Positions 11,341-20,796 of a stretch of DNA of 64,000 nucleotides are shown piece by piece. The position numbers were made by a program, and so were the translations under genes. Each line of letters opens with the position of its first letter. The stretch's first letter is position 1. The notes under the pieces were generated by a model that saw only the letters and a list, made by a program, of their open reading frames with translations, ran no database searches and was not told where the DNA came from. This stretch comes from Botryotinia globosa (Eukaryota; Ascomycota; Leotiomycetes; Helotiales; Sclerotiniaceae): NCBI GenBank assembly GCA_014898425.1, contig RCSZ01000008.1, forward strand, positions 1,995,501-2,059,500. Reading direction: 5' to 3'.

Positions 11341-13019
11341 AAAAACATTACAAATCATAAAGAATATATCCACAAAATTGTTTAACAATTGATTAATATC
11401 GGATTATAAATTGATATTAATAAATATAAATTCAAAATAAAAAGAATCAAATATTTCAATTTAATTATTACTTTAAAAAATATAAAAATGAATTTAAAGA
11501 AAGTTGATATTATATTCAATTGAAAATCATTAATTAAATTTAAAAATCTTCAATATTTTTTTAGATTTATTAATTTTTATCAATATTTTATTTACAATTT
11601 TTTTAAAATTGTAAAACCCCTTAATTATTTTTTGAAAAAGAAAAAAATATAAAATTAAAATTTTAAATAAAAAAACATTTTTATAATATTAAAAAATACT
11701 TTTTCCTTTACCCCAATCCTTATTATATTTGATTATTATTATTATATAATAATTGAAATCGATATTTTCAATTGAATTATAGATAATATCCTTTTGTAAT
11801 ATAATAATAAGGGAAACCTATATTCAATAATATATTTCTTATTAAAATATAATATTATTAAATACAATTATAAAATTTATAATAAAAAACTTCTAGTAAT
11901 TATAAAATTATTAAAAGAATAGAGATCGAAATTATACAGTACTTAAAAACCATTCGAAATCATTATTAATTATAAAAATCTCGAATATTTTATATTAATA
12001 AAGATATTAAACTAATAACAAATTAGATAAATCGAATTCTTATTAGAATTCAATTTCTATATTATATATCAATCCAATTATAAAACTATTCATTCTAATA
12101 TTTTGAATTATAAAATTAAAGATTATTTAATATATATTAATCCTAATAATAATCAAATTAAAAATTATTTATAAACAATTTTTTCAAAATGAATATTTAA
12201 TATTATTATATTCAAGAATATCATTCAATAAATAAATAGCAATTTAAATCTAATTATAATCCTAATGAATATAATTATTTTTGATATTAATAAATCGATT
12301 AACAATTTTATTGATAAAGTATATAGATTATTCAAATTAATTATAATTATATATATAATATTTCAAAATTCTTTTGCTTGTTATTGATTATTAAATATTT
12401 GAAAAAATTTTTAAATAGTTTTATAAAATTATAGATTAATTAATAATAAAATCTTTTATTGTAATTATCTTTTTATTCCCTTTTTTATCAAATTTTGTAT
12501 ATAGATTATATATTATATATATTTAATCAAATCAATTGGATATTCAGATTATATTAAAACTATTAATTTCATTTTTTATATATATTAATAATCTAATATA
12601 TCTAAAAAAATCGAAATATTTGTATAAATTTATTAATTCTATTTTTATATCAAAATCTTTTATTTTATTATATTTGGATTCCTTAAATTCTTATTAATAT
12701 TATTTTATTTTTAATTAGATATTTCTATCAACTATATTATATTATTATTAATCAATAAATATTATAAAAAGAAATATTAATATATTATTATAATTATTTA
12801 TTATTTAATTAAAATATAATACTTTATATTAATAATAAAATTATCTATAAAAAAATTTATAAATCGATTTATTAAAAAAATATATTATTTATATAATATT
12901 TCTAATAATATTATATTTAATAAAAATTTCTAATTCGTTTCTAAATTCTAAAAATATTTATTCAAATATTTATTGATTATTTTGAAATAGTTTTTCTTAT
13001 TTTATTTCAAATTTAATAA

Positions 13020-13210
13020 TCAAACAAAAAGGATTAATATTATAATCAAATAATATCTTTATATTTTTATAAATTTTTATCAAAATAATTAATTTAATTA
13101 ATTTCTATTTATAGAATTTATATTAAATAATATTATATTAAAAACTATTAATATATTCCTATTCTTTATTAATTATAATTATTATTTATATTTCGAAATT
13201 GAATTATTTA
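13020..13210 (+). pseudogene. Integrase C-terminal region remnant
   Basis: Translation of the plus strand gives a stop-interrupted stretch with E-N-K-Q-E-R-I-N, Y-L-Y-I-F-I-N-F-Y-Q-N-N-W and E-F-I-L-N-N, matching the order of the conserved Ty3/gypsy integrase region (NGQERVN..., EQYLRIF...YQQDDW, LAEFAYNN). The changes are those expected from RIP. This places integrase after RT and supports the superfamily call. Confidence 0.7.
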
Positions 13211-14153
13211 TATCAATTCTATTAAATCTATTATATTAAAAAAAACAAGAGTTTTTCAAAATCAATAAGATTACAAATAGATTTAATCTCATTCTAATTA
13301 AACTTAAAACATTTATAATCCAATCGATTCAAAAATACAAAGATTATATTAATAAAATCTGAATTGATATTTTCCTTTATAAAAAAAATAACAAGATATA
13401 AATTAATACAAAAAATATAAAAATTAATTATTTAATAAAAAAGAATAATAACAAATAAAATAATCTTTATAAAATCCTTAAAGTCTATAAATAGATCTAC
13501 TTATTACAACTCCTAATCAATTTTAAAATTTTTCTAATGTTTTATAATTTATTACTTTGATTACTTTATTACTTATTAGAATTATTAAATCAAAATATTA
13601 TTAATATTATTGAATTATATAGAAATCAAAGTTGAGTTTTTGAAAAAGATAATAAAATATATAAAAAAATTAAATAATAGGAATTCGAAAAGATTCTTGA
13701 TTATTATAATAAATACAATTTTTATTATTATATTAAATAGAAGTATTATTTATTGTTATAACAATCAATTAAGGATTTTCGAGATTAAAAGGGAATGATT
13801 ATTATATTTCATTTAATATATTCAAACAAACCAAATCCATTTATATAAATTGAATTCAAAAAACCTATTATCTTAGATATTATTATATTAGAAATAACTT
13901 TTAAATAGGAATCAAATAAATTAAAGAAGATTTATTAATTAATTATTATTTTAAAAATAATTCGCTTTAATTCTATAATAGAAATTAAAATGTTTTAATA
14001 TTATTTCAAAGGATTTTGAATTGTTATTTAATCAATTTAGATATAATAATAAATTGATCTATTGAATCGATCTTTTATAACTTTATCGAAAAATAGTAAA
14101 GTTAGTTTGTGCCTTAATTTACTTAAAACAAGTAAGCTTTAAGGAAAGGGTAT

Positions 14154-14303
14154 TATTATAATATCAATTATATTGCTTTTGTATTTTAAATATAAACCTT
14201 TAGTGTGCTTTTAGTATACCCTATTTTCTATAATAGGACCTCAATCTTTTATAACATTTAGAATCCTTATGGTATAATATAAGTCTTTACCTGTACCTTG
14301 ACA
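14154..14303 (+). repeat. Right LTR of Ty3/gypsy-like element (150 bp)
   Basis: Gap-free partner of 7719-7868. The 5' end is heavily mutated (TATTATAATATC for TGTCACGGCGCC) and the 3' end is better kept (CTTTACCTGTACCTTGACA). It is followed directly by TATGT, the right target duplication, and then by the inner flank of the right TIR. Confidence 0.85.
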
Positions 14304-14308
14304 TATGT

Positions 14309-14550
14309 GATTTATATGTAAATTAAAAATCGATATTTTGAAGTTCTAAAAATCGATCCAGAAAAATTCTAAAATTCTAAAAATTCTAAAAATTCTAATA
14401 TAAGCTTAGAATAGCTTAAATTATATAAATCTAAATTTTTATTAAATTATATTTAATATTGATAGAGATATTGATAGGCTAAAAAAGTGATTTTTGGTGT
14501 AAAAGGGTGGCCCGAAAGAGGGGTGGCCCGAAAGTGGGGTGGTCGACTTA
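14309..14550 (-). repeat. Right terminal inverted repeat (outer part)
   Basis: The reverse complement of the left arm at 7134-7375, including two CTTTCGGGCCACCC boxes and the outer AGTCGACCACCCC end followed by TA. It is interrupted at its inner side by the retrotransposon, whose left flank (about 7660-7718) carries the rest of this arm. This copy is less mutated than the left one (GTCGACCACCCCACTTT against GTCAACCACTCTACTTT). Confidence 0.78.
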
Positions 14551-16649
14551 TAATCCTTTTTTTGTAATCAAAAAGATAACGATTGTTTTTATTCTTATTA
14601 AATAATATAAAAAAGATTATTTATTAATATATTTATTATAAGGTTTTCCAAAAAAAAAGTTTGAAGATTTTAAAGATTTATTGTTATAAAAATATCAATT
14701 TATAAGAAAGGTTTCAATTGATATATTTTGTTTTAAAAATACTTTTTGATAGGAATCAATTATCTGTTTAATTTAATTAATAAAATTCAAAATATTCGAT
14801 TGAGAATTATATATTACAAAATAATATTCTGGAATATTATTATATACAAATAGAATTTTGATATAATATAATTAAGAATTATATATAATCGAAAAAATTA
14901 TATACTAAAAGAAGTATAAATTCATAATTATTGTATTAAATATCTTTTGAAGATTTGTATTAGAATTGCTTTCGATATAAGTTTTAAAAAAGATATTGTT
15001 TTATTTAAAGAATACATTTTAGTGATATTGAGATCCTTCGAAATTATTGATTATTATATTATACAATCCTTGACATATATTAGGAAATCTATTTTTATTT
15101 GCTTAATAACATTTTTTAAATTATATTTGAAAATATAATTGAAAAGATTATTATAATTATTTTAAATAATATAAATACTTTACAACAATATTCCTCAAAC
15201 ATAGAAATCTTTAGATTAAAAAAATTATCAATATTTTTATATTTATTATTATTCTTATAAATTTTTGTAAAATTAATAAAATAACAGTTTTGATGATTGA
15301 TATTGATTGATATTATAATTATTCTTATAATTAAAACAATTGAAATCATTATAATTATTATTACTATTTCCATCTTTACTATTACTTCAATTCTTTTTAT
15401 CGTTAAAATCATTCGAATTATTATTATTGTTATTAAATAATCTTTTAAAAATATCTAAATTCTTTATAACTTTATTAAATTTTAATAAACTTATATAATT
15501 ATCTGAATTGCTATTCAAAAATTGAATTAAAAAATTGAAAAAATATTTGATTTAAGATTTTAAATCGAATTTAACAAAAGTGTTTATTTATTTTATGGAT
15601 TCAAATAATTATATTTTATTATTTTAATATTCTATAAATTGTTTTATACTCTATTTATAATATTTCTTATATAAAAATATTTATATAAAAGTATTTTTAA
15701 TATTTATATAAAAGTATTTTTAATATTTATATTAAGATCAATATATATTCTCTGATATTATAAAATTATATAAAAGCTATTTAATATCAACTTATTAATA
15801 TTTTTAAATAAAAATTGTTAAATAAATTTGAAATTATATATAATTATCTTTTGAAAGGATATATTAATAATCTTTATATTTGTATATATAATTTCTTTTA
15901 AAAAGAAAATAATTGTTGATATGATATTTAACTATAATTCTAAATGTAAAATCTTTGAAAAATTATTTAGTTATAAAAAAATGCTTTAGAAAAGAATAAT
16001 TCTAATATTCTTTTTTGAACGTTGTATTTTTTTGATTCTCCTTTTCTTTATTCAAAAGGGTTTTTAAAAATGTTTTTTTATTAGGAGAAGAATAAGAAGA
16101 AGTATTATTTATATCTTTATAAAAATTATAATTGATATCCTGTAATAAATCAATATTAATAATATCATTATAGGTTCTATTAGCTTTAGATATAGATTGA
16201 TTAGATTGCTTGTTAGCTTTGTTAAAGCTAGTATTGAATATAGTATTAATAATAGGAATCAAAAAGTAAGGATGAGAAGGTTTTTTAAATAATTAGTTAA
16301 ATTTGTAATATTATTAATAAGTATTGATTTGAAAAGGATATAAAAAATGTAGTATTTATATATTTGTAGATTTTTTTTATCTAATTATATTCTATTTAAA
16401 AAGCTAATTAAGTAGGAAAGTAGTAGGTTTTATATAAATACTATTAAAAGAGCTAGTTTTTTTTGTATTCGCTTGATCCCTTTGATATAGTTTGTCTTTG
16501 TATTGAAGTTATTCTTTTGAAGTGAATTAATTTCCTTTATTTATACAAAATAAATATATATAATCATTTAATAAAAATAGAATTTTAATAAATACATTAT
16601 AGATTTAATTATCCCTCTATATGAAAACTTATAAATCTCTTAGATTAAA
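14551..16649. other. AT-rich stretch with spurious short frames
   Basis: Stop-rich DNA with a few open frames of 60-100 codons (for example 15116-15412 and 16002-16262 on the minus strand, 14947-15138 on the plus strand). They are dominated by I, N, K, F and Y, have no family motif and fit chance in AT-rich DNA or decayed transposon coding sequence. No supported gene. Confidence 0.6.
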
Positions 16650-16740
16650 TAAGTCGATCATCCTACTTTCGAGCCACCCCTCTTTTGGGCCACCCTCTTA
16701 TACTAAAAATTACTTTTTTGATTTATAAATATCTTTATCA
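16650..16740 (+). repeat. Truncated third copy of the TIR
   Basis: It reads AAGTCGATCATCCTACTTTC, then AGCCACCCCTCTTTTGGGCC, TTATACTAAAAATTACTTT and TTATAAATATCTTTATCA, aligning with 7134-7228 in the same orientation. It stops abruptly at 16740, where copy B of the dispersed repeat begins, so that repeat probably inserted into or replaced the rest. Confidence 0.7.
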
Positions 16741-17180
16741 AGGGCCTGCGAGCCCCCGGACCCCTTGCTTTTTGAGAAAGTATTATATAATTATATTTAT
16801 AATTATAAAAATCTAAAAAAGAAATTTTATTGAAAGCTTGCAGGCGAAGTCGGTTTACTATTTTTTATTTTTTATTTTTTATTTTTTATTTTTTATTTTT
16901 TATTTTTTATTTTTTATTTTTTATTTTTTATTTTTTATTTTTTATTTTTTATTTTTTATTTTTTATTTTTTATTTTTTATTTTTTATTTTTTATTTTTTA
17001 TTTTTTATTTTTTATTTTTTATTACATTTTAGTGGGTCACTTCACTTCAAATCATTAATTATACCACTGAACCACGAAAGCTATAATATTAAAATAATTT
17101 GTATTAATTTTAGATTCATTATATTCAATATAACCCTTTTTCAATTGATTATATAAGCTCTAATTATATTTATATTAATT
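16741..17180. repeat. Dispersed repeat, copy B, with 7-bp microsatellite
   Basis: The better preserved partner of 2288-2640. It starts AGGGCCTGCGAGCCCCCGGA, has a GCCTGCGAGC / GCTTGCAGGC imperfect inverted repeat and ends in the CACGAAAGCTATAATATT block. Between them sits the TTTTTTA array, absent from copy A. Family unknown; the GC-rich head is short and could be a SINE-like head or part of a terminal inverted repeat. Confidence 0.6.
16857..17022. repeat. Microsatellite (TTTTTTA)n, about 23 units
   Basis: A near-perfect 7-bp tandem array. Because 7 is not a multiple of 3 it produces overlapping open frames (FLFFIFY repeats) that are artefacts. It carries no RIP-type differences between units; TTTTTTA has no C or G to mutate on either strand. 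Confidence 0.95.
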
Positions 17181-17206
17181 AAATTTCAATCTTTTAGAAA
17201 ACTCTT

Positions 17207-17740
17207 AGTTTTGAAGCTAGCAATATAAAAAATATATTATTTGAAAGCCCTTAGCTTCTTATATATGATTACCACTTTTCTTTTTTTTTCATTCAATTTA
17301 TATTAATTTGAATAAGCTAATTTAAATGATTTCGTTGAAAAAGTCTAGAATTTTATATTATAAAATTTATATTATTTCAATTTGAATTCTTTATAAAACC
17401 CTCAGTTTTAAAACTAGCAATATAAAAAATATATCATTTGAAAGTCCTTAGCTTTTTATATATAGTTATCACTTTTCTTTTTTTTCATTCAATTTATATT
17501 AGTTTGAATAAGCTAATTTAAATAGTTTTGTTGAAAAAGCCTAGAATTTTATATTATAAAATTTATACTATTTCAATTTGAATTCTTTATAAAACCCTCA
17601 GTTTTAAAGCTAGTAATATAAAAAATATATTATTTGAAAGCCCTTAGCTTTTTATATATAGTTATTACTTTTCTTTTTTTTTCATTCAATTTATATTAAC
17701 TTGAATAAACTAATTTAAATGATTTCATTGAAAAAGTCTA
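17207..17740. repeat. 197-bp tandem repeat, about 2.7 copies
   Basis: Units start at 17207, 17404 and 17601 with AGTTTTRAARCTAG, exactly 197 bp apart. Each contains ATTTGAAAGYCCTTAGCTT, CACTTTTCTTTTTTTTCATT and GAAAAAGYCTAGAATTTTAT. Differences between copies are few and mainly transitions. The third unit is cut at about 17740, where the promoter-like island begins. No coding capacity. Confidence 0.9.
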
Positions 17741-17915
17741 AGCGCTATAGCCACAATGCTAAGAAAATCGAGCCAATCAGATCGCTTGAATTGAACCAAT
17801 CAGATTGCTTGAATCGGGTCTCACTAAGCGAGGTTCTCTTTTTTCGTATCTATATATACCTTCGGCCCTCGCGAGCAACAAGAATATTAAGGAGGTAAAC
17901 CTCTAATTAATTATA
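17741..17915 (+). promoter_or_regulatory. Promoter-like island: two CCAAT boxes and TATA
   Basis: This island stands out for its G and C content inside AT-rich DNA. It has two direct copies of CCAATCAGATYGCTTGAAT (17773 and 17796, 23 bp apart), then about 50 bp downstream TATATATA (17850) followed by CCTTCGGCCCTCGCGAGCAA and a GAGGT-AA-ACCTC inverted repeat. CCAAT plus TATA is a typical fungal promoter or LTR U3-R layout. No coding frame follows, so it is most likely the remains of an LTR or of a transposon promoter. Function is inference. Confidence 0.5.
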
Positions 17916-18330
17916 TTATTATACTGATTGAGAATTTATATAATAAAAGTAATATAAATTTATTCTAACTTTATCAAAATCATTTAAATTTATCAAATGT
18001 TATATTCTTTTAAAAAAATATTATTCTAAATTTATTTAGAATTTATTAAAAGTTTTAAAAGCTTTAAAAACCTTAAAAACCTAAAAATTATAAAAGTTGA
18101 AAAAAGAAATAAAAAGTTTCAAAATTCAAAAATTTAAAGAGATTAATTAAGTATCTAATAAAATTAGTAAAAGTGGTATTAGAATTTTACAAAACAATAA
18201 TTGTTATTAAAAATAGAGTTTAAACAACTTATCCCATTAAGCTCCGTACATAATATAATTTTTCTTTTTAAGATTTCTATAAATATATTATATATATTAT
18301 AGAAATATTTTTTGTATTAGGTAGAAATCT

Positions 18331-18802
18331 GTTTTTGGGGTTTTAATCAAACGCGCGTTATAGGCTTCGGTATTTGCAGAGTTGATTTTAGCCAAGGCTA
18401 AAAGTCTTGATTTTAAGAAGGTTTAGTATGCCAGACTGATAGCACCAATCAAAGCGATTATTTTGGATGGAGTCCAAAGGGAAAACCACTTCTTTTTAAT
18501 GGAGGATCAACAACTACATCATCACCAGGTATATGTCAAAGCCATCCATCCAATACCTGATGCTGTGTGATCACGATTCATACCGGACAGAAGGAATGTT
18601 GCTCTTCAGTGGTAACAATACTCGTAAGTATCAAATACTCCGTGGTTCTCTCTCTCAATCTTTTTATCATACACACACAATTCATTGAATCATTACTTGA
18701 CAATCTTCTCATTCGTTCCTTGTCGTACTGTTTTGCTTTTTTTTGCCCTTCCAGCAAATGATACCGGAATCCACGGGAAGTGCATAATCGATTTTCATCA
18801 AC
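18331..18802. other. Isochore boundary and 5' flank of the first gene
   Basis: Composition changes here from AT-rich to normal, with CpG steps returning (AAACGCGCGTTATAGG near 18350). A perfect palindrome TTTTAGCC-AA-GGCTAAAA lies at 18386-18403. The rest is probably promoter and leader of the membrane-protein gene; the string CAG before AAATGATACC near 18755 could be a leader-intron acceptor. Confidence 0.5.
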
Positions 18803-19965
18803 ATGCCGGAGTTCAATGCATTCAAAGATGAGGAGATAAAAGAGAGCGAACATCATCATCATTTAGATGGACAGAAGAATACACAATACGAATTAAACGC
18901 ATACACGCCACACCTTCAACCGCCGGAATCATCAACACACAATCTTTCCACACCAAGTACAAATTCATCGCACTCACAAACATTTGGGTTGACAGAACCA
19001 TTACCTCCTTTGCATACACCACATCGAAGGAGGAAAACGTTATTATGGCTTGGACTTATTATAGTAACACTTGACCTGGCTTGTCTGCCGATTACATATT
19101 ACTATGCCTTGAGTTTCGGAACACAGATGAAGTTACAAGATAGTAAGACCCAGTTTCTTCCCCTACAGAATGTTCCATCACTTCTAATCTTATACAATTA
19201 GTCTTCGCTATCATAGCAAGTGTATATGGAATGATCAGTTTCGCACATTATGGTTTCCGATCCCTGAAACTCTTCCGCGCCAAAACAGCGCCGAGATGGA
19301 GGCCAGTAGGATGGACTAAATGGGGGGTGGTAAGCTACACAAGTCATTTCATGGGTTTAATTTGTCGCTAACAAATCTTCCAGCTTGAGTTCTGCCACCT
19401 CAACTTCTTGATTGCTATCACCTTCGTAGAACTCGAACTTATCATAGGAACTATTACAGAGCACCCACAGGTGCGCTTATGCGCTATGGCTTCCCCTACG
19501 ATATGCTATTGGTTTGGGCTCATGTTCACATTTTCTGCGGTTCAAACAATGCGAAAAAAGCCACTGCCATTCAACATGTCATCGACAGAGAAGGGAAAGC
19601 TTTGGCGTCCAGCATTGTTGGCCGTCATCGAAGATTTCGGTGGAGTCGATGGCCAAGGAGGAGTTGTATATCGAAGCAACGTTTTGAGACGATACGAAGT
19701 CAGCCCCATTTTTCGACGTATGATTATGGTTATAACGTGGTTTTGGGGTGTCGGTCTCGTATGCATCGCTATTATATCAACAGTCATCATAATGACTTTA
19801 CCCGAGAATATTGGTTTCGGAGTCGGATGGGGATTGCCATATTGTTTCGGTTTCGTTTGGGCTTGCATCACTATGGCTTTTGTGAAGAGGCAATTGCGAA
19901 AAGAGAAAAGACATTGGGAGATGAAAGACGCCGGAGAAGGTCAGGCTGTTGCGGAGTATGCTTGA
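18803..19965 (+). CDS. Six-helix membrane protein, unknown function
   Basis: Three exons by my reading: 18803-19142, 19202-19329 and 19384-19965, with 59- and 54-bp introns (GTAAGA...CAATTAG and GTAAGC...TTCCAG) that keep frame and give about 349 residues. The N-terminal 75 residues are polar, with HHHH and many S, T and P, then RRRK before the first membrane segment. About six hydrophobic segments follow (roughly residues 79-98, 114-132, 157-180, 188-209 and two near 265-320), and the C-terminus is a charged cytosolic tail. I do not recognise a named family; it looks like a conserved ascomycete integral membrane protein. It is the first gene beside the RIP-degraded block and appears intact and unmutated. 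The start is the ATG that best precedes the long frame; exon 1 could be longer upstream. Confidence 0.75.
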
Positions 19966-20167
19966 GCGAGTCATCGAGCGAACATCACTTGTGTAGTATT
20001 GTTATTGTAGATACCACTGTGCGATTCATAGAACACATTTTTCTTCTTCTTATCCTTTATCCTCTCAACGTAACTTTTCTTGTGACATCATCTTATTCCG
20101 AGTGAGTAAAAACACCCAAACGCCATGCCTCATTCATAAGATTATTTCGTCCCGTAGACAGAGGCAC

Positions 20168-20606
20168 CTAATTTTTCAGTCTCCAAAGTCCCATTCCAAC
20201 GAGTGTCAATGCGATACCAGTAATACCAGTTTGCCGACTCTTCATACCAAACATAGACTTGCTCTTCAGAATCTTCGCTTCTTGGGCCTTCAATTGGGAT
20301 TGTCCGGAGAAGTAACTGTAGATTCCGAGGCCGATAAATGCGAAGGATCCTGAGGAAGTGTTAGTTTGAGCTGCGTAGATAGGAGCCTGGCAGGCTCGTA
20401 ATGTAAAAGGTGAATGGAAACAAAGGGGAAGAGGAGAATTGGGGGAAGACATGAGGGAAGGAATGAGGGGGTGCTGTGTAACATAAGGAAGATATACCAG
20501 TGAGTCGACACGGTAAACAGTCATCTTTCCATTGTGCTTCGTCTCTTTTTAGCACATCCGTGAGTCTTTCCTGTCGATCGAGACTTTGTGCGGAATTAGG
20601 TGCCAT
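20168..20606 (-). CDS. DMAC1-like small mitochondrial membrane protein
   Basis: Two exons: 20606-20498 and 20349-20168, separated by a 148-bp intron (GTATAT...CTCAG). The product is 96 residues: a hydrophilic N-terminus starting MAPNSAQSLDRQERL, a CLPC motif (C-x2-C) at about 33-36, a hydrophobic segment SFAFIGLGIYSYFSG, a short basic loop and a second hydrophobic segment TGITGIALTLVGMGLW. This layout fits the DUF4536 / distal membrane-arm assembly component 1-like family, which in animals helps build the membrane arm of respiratory complex I; in fungi the role is inferred. It is divergent from the AP-3 mu gene, with about 190 bp between the two starts, so they may share a promoter. Confidence 0.72.
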
Positions 20607-20796
20607 TGTGAATGTTCTTGTGCTGTCTGTCATATCCGTGTAATAATTATTGAAGCTTGATGATCTTGAGAAATAGAAGCGGCCGCTTTCCCGCTGCGGA
20701 CCGCCCCGCAAGTTCGCAAGCATGCATTCATCATTGCTCAAGCTACAAGTTGCAAACCAAATGCAAATGTCTTGATATTATTCTTAAATAGAAATC

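Larger units (their letters stand above)
7719..14303 (+). mobile_element. RIP-inactivated Ty3/gypsy-type LTR retrotransposon
   Basis: The element is 6.6 kb, with 150-bp LTRs (7719-7868, 14154-14303) and a perfect TATGT target duplication (7714-7718, 14304-14308). On the plus strand, in order: a gag zinc-knuckle remnant (9170-9211), a reverse transcriptase active-site box (11314-11340), an RT-to-RNase H stretch with GLIITLKNIKMNLKKVDII (about 11446-11640) and an integrase C-terminal stretch resembling the NGQERVN...YLRIF...EFAYNN region (about 13020-13210). RT before integrase is the Ty3/gypsy order. Every frame is full of stops and key residues are changed by transitions, so it is dead. Confidence 0.88.
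7134..14550. mobile_element. About 830-bp long-TIR element split by a retrotransposon
   Basis: Removing the LTR retrotransposon plus one target-site copy joins 7134-7718 to 14309-14550 and leaves an element of about 830 bp with arms of about 270 bp in inverted orientation and a roughly 300-bp AT-rich centre. No transposase frame fits in this length, so it is a non-autonomous, MITE-like or foldback-like element. The outer TA-AGTC ends suggest mobilisation by a Fot1/pogo-family transposase elsewhere in the genome (inference). Confidence 0.65.
1..18330. other. AT-rich, RIP-degraded transposon block
   Basis: Base composition is extremely AT-rich with many TpA steps and stop codons in every frame. 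The few open frames are short and low in complexity. Recognisable pieces (LTRs, zinc knuckle, reverse transcriptase, integrase, inverted repeats) differ from each other and from family consensus almost only by C-to-T and G-to-A changes on both strands, which is the pattern of repeat-induced point mutation in ascomycetes. Composition switches near 18.3 kb to normal gene space. I see no tRNA, rRNA or telomere repeat. The block could be subtelomeric, pericentromeric or an internal AT isochore; the window alone does not say. Confidence 0.9.

Noticed and set aside
15116..15412. 98-codon minus-strand frame in the AT-rich block
   Set aside because: Almost all I, N, K, F and Y; expected by chance in AT-rich DNA; no motif, no splice structure.
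16002..16262. 86-codon minus-strand frame (MIPIINTIFNTSF...)
   Set aside because: Slightly less biased and might be a decayed gag fragment, but no zinc knuckle or other motif could be seen.
16830..17156. Open frames of 108 and 64 codons with FLFFIFY repeats
   Set aside because: They are produced by the TTTTTTA microsatellite; the translation is a repeat artefact without start context or family features.
1..18330. CRISPR array or prokaryotic element
   Set aside because: Repeats here are dispersed, LTR or tandem repeats without regular spacers, and the window is eukaryotic with spliceosomal introns.
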